A stretch of 64,000 bases of DNA from positions 5,518,501-5,582,500 of the forward strand of contig NZ_CP146986.1 of assembly GCF_037126175.1 (NCBI RefSeq). The letters run 5' to 3'. The first letter of the stretch is position 1; each line of letters opens with the position of its first letter. The position numbers and the translations under genes are program-made. Of this stretch, positions 54,631 to 62,542 are shown piece after piece. Origin of the DNA: Pseudomonas sp. RSB 5.4. GTDB lineage: Bacteria; Pseudomonadota; Gammaproteobacteria; Pseudomonadales; Pseudomonadaceae. A model generated the notes under the pieces. The model was given only the letters and a program-made list of their open reading frames with translations, made no database searches and was not told the DNA's origin.

Positions 54631-55893
54631 ATGCTCGCCCCCGTACAACTGACTTCCGCCACTCGCCAGAACCTCTGGCGGCTGACGTTCATCCGCACCC
54701 TGGTGCTCGCCGCGCAGGCCGGTTCCGTCGGCCTGGCTTACTGGCTGCAACTGCTGCCGTTGCCGTGGGTGCAACTGGCGATGACCCTTGGCTGCTCGAT
54801 TCTGCTGTGTGTGTTCACCGCCGTGCGCCTGCGTACTTCATGGCCGGTGACTGAACTCGAATACGCCCTGCAACTGGCCTGCGATCTGGTGATCCACAGT
54901 GCGTTGCTGTATTTCTCCGGCGGTTCGACCAACCCGTTCGTTTCCTATTATCTGGTGCCGCTGACCATCGCGGCGGTGACATTGCCATGGCGTTATTCGG
55001 TGATTCTGTCGGGTATTGCGCTGGCGCTGTACACCGTGATGCTCACGCGTTTCTACCCGTTGGAAACTCTGCCGGTGGCCCGCGAGAACCTGCAGATCTA
55101 CGGCATGTGGCTGAGCTTCGCGCTGGCCGCTGCGGTGATCACGTTTTTCGCTGCGCGCATGGCTGAAGAGCTGCGTCGTCAGGAAGAGTTGCGGGCGATT
55201 CGCCGCGAAGAAGGCCTGCGCGATCAGCAGTTGCTGGCCGTCGCCACCCAGGCGGCCGGCGCCGCACATGAGCTCGGCACGCCGCTGGCGACCATGAGCG
55301 TGTTGCTCAAGGAGATGCAGCAGGATCATCCCGACGCGATGTTGCAGGACGATCTGAAGGTGCTGCAGGATCAGGTCAAACTGTGCAAAGAGACCCTGCA
55401 ACAATTGGTGCGCGCCGCCGAGGCCAACCGGCGTATGGCCGTGGAGATGCAGGACGTCACTCAATGGCTCGACGAAGCGCTGAACCGCTGGCACCTGATG
55501 CGTCCGGAAGCCAGTTATCGCTTCCAGCGTCTCGGCCAGGGCAGCGTGCCGCGCATGGCGCCGCCGCCGGATCTGACCCAGGCGCTGCTCAACCTGCTGA
55601 ACAATGCCGCCGACGCTTGCCCGGAAAATCTCCAGGTGACGCTGGACTGGGACGCGGAAACCGTGACCATCAGCATTCGTGACCACGGCGCCGGTGTGCC
55701 GCTGGCCATCGCCGAGCAGATCGGCAAACCGTTTTTTACCACCAAGGGCAAAGGTTTCGGCCTGGGCCTGTTTTTGAGCAAGGCCAGCGTGACACGCGCC
55801 GGCGGCTCAGTGAAACTCTATAGTCATGAGGAAGGCGGCACGCTCACCGAGCTGCGCCTGCCCCACGGCGCCCGAGGAGACCAACATGAGTGA
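54631..55893 (+). CDS. roxS: Redox-sensing histidine kinase RoxS (RegB/PrrB type)
   Basis: A 420-residue inner-membrane kinase with six predicted spans in the first 190 residues, the phospho-accepting H213 in the RegB-type box AAHELGTPLATM, and the ATP-binding boxes NLLNNAADA, IRDHGAGVP and GKGFGLGLFLSK. RoxSR governs cyanide-insensitive and other terminal oxidases in pseudomonads. AGGAGAGCTC precedes the ATG; the longer frame from 54511 is not family-like. The stop overlaps the roxR start by eight bases. Confidence 0.94.
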   Translation: MLAPVQLTSATRQNLWRLTFIRTLVLAAQAGSVGLAYWLQLLPLPWVQLAMTLGCSILLCVFTAVRLRTSWPVTELEYALQLACDLVIHSALLYFSGGSTNPFVSYYLVPLTIAAVTLPWRYSVILSGIALALYTVMLTRFYPLETLPVARENLQIYGMWLSFALAAAVITFFAARMAEELRRQEELRAIRREEGLRDQQLLAVATQAAGAAHELGTPLATMSVLLKEMQQDHPDAMLQDDLKVLQDQVKLCKETLQQLVRAAEANRRMAVEMQDVTQWLDEALNRWHLMRPEASYRFQRLGQGSVPRMAPPPDLTQALLNLLNNAADACPENLQVTLDWDAETVTISIRDHGAGVPLAIAEQIGKPFFTTKGKGFGLGLFLSKASVTRAGGSVKLYSHEEGGTLTELRLPHGARGDQHE

Positions 55894-56446
55894 CGAAATC
55901 CAAGTCGAAGGCGAAGAACTGCCGCATTTGCTGCTGGTCGACGACGACGCGACCTTCACCCGAGTGATGGCCCGTGCCATGGCCCGTCGTGGCTTTCGCG
56001 TCAGCACCGCCGGTTCCGCCGAGGAAGGCCTGACCATCGCCCAGGCCGACCTGCCGGACTATGCCGCGCTGGACCTGAAAATGGACGGCGACTCCGGCCT
56101 GGTGCTGCTGCCCAAGCTGCTGGAACTGGATCCGGAAATGCGCGTGGTGATCCTCACCGGTTATTCGAGCATTGCCACCGCGGTCGAAGCGATCAAGCGC
56201 GGCGCCTGCAACTACCTGTGCAAACCGGCCGACGCCGACGACGTACTGGCCGCGCTGCTCTCCGAGCACGCCGACCTCGACAGCCTGGTGCCGGAAAACC
56301 CGATGTCGGTTGACCGTCTGCAGTGGGAGCACATCCAGCGTGTGCTGACCGAACACGAAGGCAACATTTCCGCCACTGCCCGCGCCCTGGGCATGCACCG
56401 CCGCACCCTGCAGCGCAAACTGCAGAAGCGCCCGGTTCGTCGCTGA
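55886..56446 (+). CDS. roxR: Response regulator RoxR (RegA/PrrA type)
   Basis: A 186-residue two-domain regulator. The receiver has DDD at 19-21, phospho-acceptor D63 (ALDLKMDGDSG) and K in CKPAD; the C-terminal Fis-type helix-turn-helix is ISATARALGMHRRTLQRKL. It pairs with RoxS upstream, and GAGGAGACC lies inside the end of roxS. It is the last gene of the pair. Confidence 0.95.
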   Translation: MSDEIQVEGEELPHLLLVDDDATFTRVMARAMARRGFRVSTAGSAEEGLTIAQADLPDYAALDLKMDGDSGLVLLPKLLELDPEMRVVILTGYSSIATAVEAIKRGACNYLCKPADADDVLAALLSEHADLDSLVPENPMSVDRLQWEHIQRVLTEHEGNISATARALGMHRRTLQRKLQKRPVRR

Positions 56447-56542
56447 ACCTGCGCTGAACGGCCATCGCCAGCTCTCGCGATAACGCGCACCGATCAACTA
56501 TGATCGGTGCGTGTCTGTTCTTTTCTTTATCGAGCCTTTTCC

Positions 56543-58270
56543 ATGAATCAGAACGCTGAATATTCCGCGGTCAACGATGCTGTGCGCGGGCAGTTTTTTC
56601 GCAAGGTGTGGGCGATCATCACGCCTTACTGGCGCAGCGAAGAGAAGGGCAAGGCCTGGACGCTGCTGATTGCGGTGATCGCGCTCTCGTTGCTGAGCGT
56701 GGGCATCTCGGTGTGGTTCAACACCTGGTACAAGGACTTCTACAACGCCCTGCAAAAGAAGGATGAAGCGGCGTTCTGGCGCTTGATTCTGTACTTTTGC
56801 GGCATTGCGGCCGTGGCGATTATCGGCGCCGTGTACAGGCTCTATCTGACCCAGATGCTGACGATTCGCTGGCGGGCCTGGCTTACCGAAAAACATTTCT
56901 CCCGTTGGCTTGCCGACAAGAATTACTACCAGCTGGAGCAGGGCGGTTACACCGATAACCCGGACCAGCGGATTTCCGAAGACCTCAACAACTTCACCTC
57001 CAATACCCTTGAGCTGGGGATCGGCCTGCTGCGCAATATCGTCAGCCTGGTGTCGTTCTCGATCATTTTGTGGGGCGTGTCGGGCAGCATCGAAGTCTAT
57101 GGCATCACCATTCCCGGCTACATGTTCTGGTGCGTGCTGGTCTACGCCGTGGTGGGCAGCTGGCTGACGCACTTGATCGGTCGTCGCTTGATCGGCCTGA
57201 ACAACCAACAACAACGCTTTGAAGCCGACCTGCGTTTTTCCATGGTGCGGATTCGCGAAAATGCCGAGAGCATTGCGTTGTACAACGGCGAACCGAATGA
57301 AAACCGTCGCTTGAGCGGCCGTTTCGGCAATGTCTGGCACAACTTCTGGGACATCATGAAAGTGTCCAAGCGCCTGACATTCTTCACCGCCGGTTACAGC
57401 CAGGCGGCCATCATCTTCCCCTTTATCGTGGCCTCGCCGCGTTACCTCGCCGGCAAGATCGAACTCGGTGAGCTGATGCAGATCAGCTCGGCATTCGGCA
57501 ACGTCCAGGAGAGCTTCAGCTGGTTCATCAGCGCTTACCAGAGCCTCGCGTCCTGGCGCGCCACCTGCGATCGTCTGCTGAGTTTCCGGCAGGCCATGAC
57601 CGATAACGAAGAGCGCATCCCAGCCATCGACGTGCAGAATCAGGGCCGTGAGTTGAAAGTGCATAACCTCGGTCTGGATCTGGCCGACGGTCGTCACCTG
57701 TTGACCAATGCCGACATGACGGTGGAGCCGGGCGAGCGGGTGATGCTCAGCGGCCGCTCCGGCAGCGGTAAATCGACCCTGCTGCGGGCGATGGGGCACT
57801 TGTGGCCGGCGGGCCACGGCAACATCCGCTTGCCGGCGGCGCGTTATCTGTTCCTGCCGCAGAAGCCGTATCTGCCGATCGGCACCCTGCGCGAGGCGTT
57901 GAGTTATCCACAACCGGGCGACACCTACGCGCCGGAGCGCTACGTCGAGGTGCTGGAAATCTGCCGACTGCCGCATCTGGTCGCACGTCTGGACGAAGCC
58001 AATCACTGGCAGCGCATGCTGTCACCGGGTGAACAGCAACGTCTGGCCTTCGCCCGCGCCATGCTTTACGCACCGCAATGGCTGTATATGGACGAAGCGA
58101 CGTCGGCGATGGATGAAGAGGATGAAGCGACGCTGTATCAGGCGCTGATCGATCAGTTACCGGGGCTGAGCATCGTTAGCGTCGGCCACCGCAGCAGCCT
58201 CAAGCGTTTCCATCCACGCCATGTGCGCATCGACAGCGGGCATCTGGTGGAGCAGGCCGTGACCGCCTGA
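56543..58270 (+). CDS. SbmA/BacA/YddA-type ABC transporter (fused permease and ATPase)
   Basis: A 575-residue half-transporter. The membrane part (about 20-330, six spans, ABC_membrane_2 type with RAWLTEKHFSRWLADKNYYQLE) is followed by an ATPase with Walker A at 404-412 (GRSGSGKST), SPGEQQRLAFARA and LYMDEATSAMDE. Relatives import peptides or cobalamin or act as exporters; direction and substrate are undetermined. The ATG at 56543 has no strong ribosome site (TTTTCC upstream), and 56507 is a less likely alternative. Confidence 0.88.
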   Translation: MNQNAEYSAVNDAVRGQFFRKVWAIITPYWRSEEKGKAWTLLIAVIALSLLSVGISVWFNTWYKDFYNALQKKDEAAFWRLILYFCGIAAVAIIGAVYRLYLTQMLTIRWRAWLTEKHFSRWLADKNYYQLEQGGYTDNPDQRISEDLNNFTSNTLELGIGLLRNIVSLVSFSIILWGVSGSIEVYGITIPGYMFWCVLVYAVVGSWLTHLIGRRLIGLNNQQQRFEADLRFSMVRIRENAESIALYNGEPNENRRLSGRFGNVWHNFWDIMKVSKRLTFFTAGYSQAAIIFPFIVASPRYLAGKIELGELMQISSAFGNVQESFSWFISAYQSLASWRATCDRLLSFRQAMTDNEERIPAIDVQNQGRELKVHNLGLDLADGRHLLTNADMTVEPGERVMLSGRSGSGKSTLLRAMGHLWPAGHGNIRLPAARYLFLPQKPYLPIGTLREALSYPQPGDTYAPERYVEVLEICRLPHLVARLDEANHWQRMLSPGEQQRLAFARAMLYAPQWLYMDEATSAMDEEDEATLYQALIDQLPGLSIVSVGHRSSLKRFHPRHVRIDSGHLVEQAVTA

Positions 58271-58282
58271 TCACCACCATTC

Positions 58283-58379
58283 CCCAGTGGGAGCGGGCTT
58301 GCTCGCGAAGGCGTCCATTCAGTCGACAAATCGGTTGCCTGACACACCGCCTTCGCGAGCAAGCCCGCTCCCACTGGGG
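58283..58379. repeat. REP palindrome pair
   Basis: CCAGTGGGAGCGGGCTTGCT and its inverse bracket a 45-base centre downstream of the ABC transporter gene. Confidence 0.9.
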
Positions 58380-58387
58380 GGTACGCG

Positions 58388-58406
58388 TGGTAAGTGATCG
58401 TACAAC
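58388..58406. promoter_or_regulatory. Operator-like site upstream of the FadR-family gene
   Basis: On the minus strand GTTGTACGATCACTTACCA agrees at 16 of 19 bases with 61492-61510 before kdgD. A -10-like TATGAT stands ten bases downstream, so binding would block the regulator's own promoter. Confidence 0.65.
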
Positions 58407-58458
58407 CCGCCTGCGCTATGATGCCCACCAAGCCGAATTTCGAGACCAGACGTAGACC

Positions 58459-59205
58459 ATGGAAAACCCGATCGACACCCCACGCCTCCCGCGCAAGCGC
58501 CGCAGCCTCGCCCAGGAGCTGGTGACGGTGCTGACCGAGCAGATCCGCGACGGTCTGCTCAAGCGCGGCGACAAGCTGCCCACCGAGTCGGCGATCATGC
58601 AGGAACATGGCGTCAGCCGCACCGTGGTGCGTGAGGCGATTTCCCGCTTGCAGGCCGCTGGCCAGGTGGAAACCCGCCATGGCATCGGCACGTTTGTGCT
58701 GGACACGCCGAGCCCCAGCGGTTTTCGCATCGACCCGGCGACGGTCGTCACGTTGCGTGATGTGCTGGCGATTCTCGAATTGCGCATCAGCCTGGAAGTG
58801 GAGTCCGCCGGCCTCGCCGCGCAACGCCGCAGCCCCGAACAACTGGCAACCATGCGCGCCGCCCTCGATGCGCTGAACGACAGCGTGGCCCACGCCAGCG
58901 ATGCGGTGGCCTCGGACTTCGCTTTCCACCTGGAAATCGCTCTGTCCACCGGCAACCGCTACTTCACCGACATCATGACCCACCTGGGCACCAGCATCAT
59001 TCCGCGTACACGGCTGAATTCGGCGCGCCTTGCGCATGACGATCAGCAGCACTACATGAACCGCCTGAGCCGCGAGCACGAGGAAATCTACGAAGCGATT
59101 GCCCGCCAGGATGCCGATGCGGCGCGGGCGGCGATGCGTCTGCATTTGACCAACAGCCGCGAGAGACTGCGCCAGGCCCATGAAGAGGCGCAGGCGCAGG
59201 GGTGA
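58459..59205 (+). CDS. FadR-subfamily GntR transcriptional regulator
   Basis: A 248-residue regulator with an N-terminal winged helix (SLAQELVTVLTEQI, LPTESAIMQEHGVSRTVVREAISRLQAAG) and a helical FCD ligand domain (LELRISLEVESAGLAA, DFAFHLEIALSTGN, EHEEIYEAIARQDADAA) with metal-site histidines. In other pseudomonads such genes sit next to glucarate/galactarate catabolism genes. An operator-like match before kdgD supports this role. The effector is probably a sugar diacid, by inference. Confidence 0.9.
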   Translation: MENPIDTPRLPRKRRSLAQELVTVLTEQIRDGLLKRGDKLPTESAIMQEHGVSRTVVREAISRLQAAGQVETRHGIGTFVLDTPSPSGFRIDPATVVTLRDVLAILELRISLEVESAGLAAQRRSPEQLATMRAALDALNDSVAHASDAVASDFAFHLEIALSTGNRYFTDIMTHLGTSIIPRTRLNSARLAHDDQQHYMNRLSREHEEIYEAIARQDADAARAAMRLHLTNSRERLRQAHEEAQAQG

Positions 59206-59209
59206 AAGG

Positions 59210-59563
59210 TTACAGCTCCAGTTTAATGTGCAGAGTCGGTGATTTCTCAGGCTCCTGATTGAGACGTTTAGTGATGTAGTGGAGATCGGCAGTCGCTTCG
59301 GGAGTCAGTTTCTTTTCAAAAACATCTTTGGGGATTGAGAAAGTGATTTGCATTCCTAACTCGGGCGCAGTCAGTACGTGATGGTGTTGCCACGTGGTAC
59401 CGGAGGTGGTCACTACATGAAAAGTAATTCCGTCACCGACAGATGCATGAGGGTAGGGCGGCACTTCTCCGTGGGCATCTCCCGTCAGTTTGCCAACATA
59501 AAGTTTTCCGTCTTCTGCTTCCCTGAGACTTGGCGCAGCCAAAGCTTTAGCTTGTGCAGTCAT
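59210..59563 (-). CDS. Small protein with an immunoglobulin-like fold pattern, unknown function
   Basis: A 117-residue protein without signal peptide. The pattern (LYVGKLTGDAHGEVPPYPHASVGDGITFHV, then TWQHHHVLTAPELGMQITFSIP and DLHYITKRLN) alternates beta strands and resembles single modules of the Ig-like repeats found in large pseudomonad surface proteins. ATG 59563 follows CGGAG; 59581 has none. It ends four bases after the convergent regulator's stop. No named family can be given. Confidence 0.6.
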   Translation of the reverse strand: MTAQAKALAAPSLREAEDGKLYVGKLTGDAHGEVPPYPHASVGDGITFHVVTTSGTTWQHHHVLTAPELGMQITFSIPKDVFEKKLTPEATADLHYITKRLNQEPEKSPTLHIKLEL

Positions 59564-59750
59564 GATCAAACTCCGTTTCAATATCCATCAAACCGTTCAA
59601 GGCACGCTGATTACGGCGTTACCTGGCGGAGCCGGTTCGTTAACTCCTTGAACATTGAAGCCGGAAGCGGATTACGCCGGCACCTGTAAGAAATACCAGT
59701 CTCGACGAACGGTCGTAATCACTCGAGGTTTGCGCTATCGGAAAAACTGC

Positions 59751-59818
59751 CATCGCGAGCAAGCCCGCGCCCACTCTGGAATGCATTTCAACTGTGGGAG
59801 CGGGCTTGCTCGCGAAGG
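59751..59818. repeat. REP pair
   Basis: CATCGCGAGCAAGCCCGCGC and GTGGGAGCGGGCTTGCTCGC face each other across a 20-base spacer between the small genes 59210 and 59830. Confidence 0.85.
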
Positions 59819-59829
59819 GGCCGGTGAAT

Positions 59830-60018
59830 TCAGCGCGGCAATATCGAGCGATCCACCCTCACCGCCAGTTTCGCTTTACCCGGCTTGGCAGCAAACGCCA
59901 CTTCGCCTGATTGATCCACAACCCCCCGCGCAATCGGCTTGCCATCGGCCAGCAACTCCAGCGGCGCACCTTGCAGCGATTGCCCCGACGCCAGTTCCAG
60001 TTTCAATTTGATCGTCAT
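59830..60018 (-). CDS. Small beta-sandwich protein after the phospholipase-like gene
   Basis: A 62-residue protein (MTIKLKLELASGQSLQGA, ADGKPIARGVVDQSGEVAF, PGKAKLAVRVD), similar in pattern to carboxypeptidase-regulatory or Ig-like beta-sandwich modules. AAGGAG lies seven bases before ATG 60018. It starts 11 bases after the phospholipase-like gene, so the two are co-transcribed; an accessory or delivery role is inference. Confidence 0.65.
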   Translation of the reverse strand: MTIKLKLELASGQSLQGAPLELLADGKPIARGVVDQSGEVAFAAKPGKAKLAVRVDRSILPR

Positions 60019-60029
60019 GCCCATTCTCC

Positions 60030-61334
60030 TTAATTGACGTTGCCGCTCGGGTGATAGTCCTTGAGCAGCAGGTAGGTGCTCCAGCCCCACCAGTTGTCGA
60101 CGGTGGCGGTGTCGTTGAGGTTGTTCACATCTTTGCGGCGCAAGACTTTGCCGCCCTCGACGCGGAACAGCGGCGCGAAGTTATTGGAAATATTCAGCAC
60201 CGCCGTCAGGTCGGGCACGCGTTGCAGTGCGGCGAATGTGGACGGGGCGGGCAGCGTGCCGCTCAAGTAAGCGGCAAACACCTCATCCGCCGAGGCCTGC
60301 ACCGCCAGATTGACCTGGGTGCGGTTGTCCGCGTCGCTGGCTTCGAAGTAGCGCTTGTCGCCGTACGCGCGCCATTGATCGCCATGGGCGTTACCCACCT
60401 TGAGGCCGAATTTGCTGTCCTCGTCGTGCATGAAACGGGTGATCAGTGAACCCAGATCGCTCGGGGTCACCACCGCGGCAAGCTCCTTGCGCGGTACTCG
60501 CAAGTGGCCGGATGAGAACAGGTCGGTGAGGAAGTGGTCGGCAAACGCGTTCATCGCGTAGGCGCGCTCCGTTTGCTGTTTATCCTGACTGGCGCGGGCG
60601 GCGATGGCGGTTTGCAGGGCGGCGGTGTGACCGGCGATATAGGCCAGTCTTGCCCATTCGCCGAAGTGGTCGGCGTTGTTCGCCGCCAGTTTCAGATAAC
60701 GCCCGAGCGGGATCAGCGCGGAGACGAAACTGCCGCCACCGGTGATCCTGTTCCACTCTTCGGACAACGTATCTCCCAGTGCGTCGTAGGCTTCGTGCGC
60801 CGGTTTACCGTCCTGGATCGCTTGTTTAACCGCGTCGATCTCTTTTTGCATGACCGCGAGAATCTGCGTGGCCTCGGCGCGCGAGGCCGGGAGTACTGCG
60901 AGGGAGTCGAAGGCGGCATTGAACCGGTTCAGGCGATCGGCCGGGGTCGCACCTTCGTTGATCGGTCGATCAACCACGCCGTAGAAATCACCGCCCAGCG
61001 CCAGCACCTGACCGTAGGTCAGCGCGAGGCCGTTGGGCAGGTGCAAGGGCACGTTTTGCGCGCGGATCGGTTCAGCGTTTTCAGCAAGGCGCAGCAGGGT
61101 GTTGTCGCCGATGGCCGTGTGCTCGCCACCTTCGAAGCGCAGTTTGGGCTTGCCTTTGAGGGTGTTGCCGGGCGGGGCGCTTAGCGGTTCGACATCGCTG
61201 TGGGCGTCGGCGATGTGCAACACCAGATGCGGATTGTCGGCGCTGAAGTGGATGCCGTTTTCCGTGAAAAGATCATCGAAACGAGCGATCAGCGGTTTGG
61301 GTCTTTCCTGTGGTTTTGGGTGCGGTCCGGACAT
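60030..61334 (-). CDS. Putative zinc-dependent phospholipase C (P. fluorescens PC-PLC / Legionella PlcABC type)
   Basis: A 434-residue protein without signal peptide. It carries a dispersed histidine/aspartate set matching my memory of the zinc metallophospholipase C family of P. fluorescens PC-PLC and Legionella PlcA/B/C: EHTAIGD (71-77), TYGQVLALGGDFYG (106-119), ADHFGEW with H223, AGHTAAL with H236, FADHFLTDLFSSGH with H267, D271 and H277, FMHDED (301-306) and NAHGDQW with H317. AAGGAG precedes the ATG. Family assignment is from motif memory, not a search; the enzyme activity is untested. It leads a small operon with 59830. Confidence 0.55.
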   Translation of the reverse strand: MSGPHPKPQERPKPLIARFDDLFTENGIHFSADNPHLVLHIADAHSDVEPLSAPPGNTLKGKPKLRFEGGEHTAIGDNTLLRLAENAEPIRAQNVPLHLPNGLALTYGQVLALGGDFYGVVDRPINEGATPADRLNRFNAAFDSLAVLPASRAEATQILAVMQKEIDAVKQAIQDGKPAHEAYDALGDTLSEEWNRITGGGSFVSALIPLGRYLKLAANNADHFGEWARLAYIAGHTAALQTAIAARASQDKQQTERAYAMNAFADHFLTDLFSSGHLRVPRKELAAVVTPSDLGSLITRFMHDEDSKFGLKVGNAHGDQWRAYGDKRYFEASDADNRTQVNLAVQASADEVFAAYLSGTLPAPSTFAALQRVPDLTAVLNISNNFAPLFRVEGGKVLRRKDVNNLNDTATVDNWWGWSTYLLLKDYHPSGNVN

Positions 61335-61473
61335 TTCTTGCTCCTTGATATGCCGTCGATGGATTTATTTTTAACTGTATGGATATACAGCCTAATCGAG
61401 CCTAGACCAGATTTTTCCTACGTCAAGAAGGGATCTTGTCCGACAAAAAGCGTGGGGCAACGATGAAATGCAG

Positions 61474-61501
61474 TTGACGGTTGTCTTTTAAGTTGTACGA
61501 T
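61474..61501 (+). promoter_or_regulatory. Candidate kdgD promoter
   Basis: TTGACG (61474-61479) and TACGAT (61496-61501) with a 16-base spacer. The operator-like site overlaps the -10. Confidence 0.55.
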
Positions 61502-61513
61502 GACCTACAACTT
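61490..61513. promoter_or_regulatory. FadR-family operator-like palindrome upstream of kdgD
   Basis: AAGTTGTA and TACAACTT are perfect 8-bp arms around an eight-base centre; 16 of 19 bases match the site before the FadR-family gene at 58388-58406. It sits on the predicted promoter, about 60 bases before kdgD. Confidence 0.75.
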
Positions 61514-61571
61514 CAGCGCTGGCTGAATCATAAAACTCACAAAAAATGTTGCTACCCAGGGTGTTCGAAAA

Positions 61572-62483
61572 ATGAATCCACAAGAACTGAAGTCCATCCT
61601 CTCCGCCGGTCTGTTGTCGTTCCCGGTCACCGATTTCAACGCCCAGGGCGATTTCAACCGCGCCGGCTACATCAAGCGTCTGGAATGGCTGGCCCCGTAT
61701 GGCGCTTCGGCACTGTTCGCCGCCGGTGGCACCGGTGAGTTCTTCTCCCTGGCAGCCAGCGAATACTCGGAGATCATCAAGACTGCGGTCGATACCTGCG
61801 CCAGCAGCGTGCCGATTCTGGCCGGTGTCGGCGGTTCGACCCGTCAGGCCATCGAATACGCACAGGAAGCCGAGCGTCTGGGCGCCAAAGGCCTGTTGCT
61901 GCTGCCGCACTACCTGACCGAAGCGAGTCAGGACGGCGTTGCCGCCCACGTTGAAGCCGTGTGCAAATCGGTGAGCATCGGTGTGGTGGTCTACAACCGC
62001 AACGTCTGCCGCCTGAACGCGGCGCTGCTGGAACGTCTGGCCGAGCGCTGCCCGAACCTGATCGGCTACAAGGACGGTCTGGGCGATATCGAGTTGATGG
62101 TGTCGATCCGTCGTCGCCTCGGCGATCGCTTCAGCTACCTCGGCGGCCTGCCGACCGCTGAAGTCTACGCCGCCGCCTACAAGGCGCTGGGCGTGCCGGT
62201 TTACTCGTCGGCGGTGTTCAACTTCATTCCGAAAACCGCGATGGATTTCTACCACGCGATTGCCCGCGACGATCACGCCACCGTCGGCAAAATCATCGAC
62301 GACTTCTTCCTGCCGTACCTCGACATCCGCAACCGCAAAGCCGGTTACGCCGTGAGCATCGTCAAGGCCGGGGCCAAGATTGCCGGCTATGACGCAGGCC
62401 CGGTGCGGGCGCCGCTGACCGACCTGACCGGCGAAGAATTCGAAATGCTCGCCGCGCTGATCGACAAGCAAGGCGCGCAATAA
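61572..62483 (+). CDS. kdgD: 5-dehydro-4-deoxyglucarate dehydratase
   Basis: A 303-residue enzyme of the dihydrodipicolinate-synthase superfamily that converts 5-dehydro-4-deoxy-D-glucarate to alpha-ketoglutarate semialdehyde, CO2 and water. The Schiff-base lysine is K167 (LIGYKDGLG), with Y141 (VVVYNRN) as general acid/base and [12 protein letters not shown] at the phosphate-like site. It opens with [12 protein letters not shown] as in the family. The next gene uses its product, which confirms the pathway. It begins the operon after the operator-like palindrome. Confidence 0.95.
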   Translation: MNPQELKSILSAGLLSFPVTDFNAQGDFNRAGYIKRLEWLAPYGASALFAAGGTGEFFSLAASEYSEIIKTAVDTCASSVPILAGVGGSTRQAIEYAQEAERLGAKGLLLLPHYLTEASQDGVAAHVEAVCKSVSIGVVVYNRNVCRLNAALLERLAERCPNLIGYKDGLGDIELMVSIRRRLGDRFSYLGGLPTAEVYAAAYKALGVPVYSSAVFNFIPKTAMDFYHAIARDDHATVGKIIDDFFLPYLDIRNRKAGYAVSIVKAGAKIAGYDAGPVRAPLTDLTGEEFEMLAALIDKQGAQ

Positions 62484-62498
62484 ACACGGACCCACAAG

Positions 62499-62522
62499 GC
62501 CGCTGAGCAATCAGCGGCTTTT
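62499..62522 (+). terminator. Terminator-like hairpin between kdgD and the dehydrogenase gene
   Basis: GCCGCTGA-GCAA-TCAGCGGC, an 8-bp perfect stem with four T after it, lies within the operon 21 bases before the next start. With so short a T run it may only attenuate. Confidence 0.6.
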
Positions 62523-62542
62523 GCGTAGAGAGGAGAATTTCT

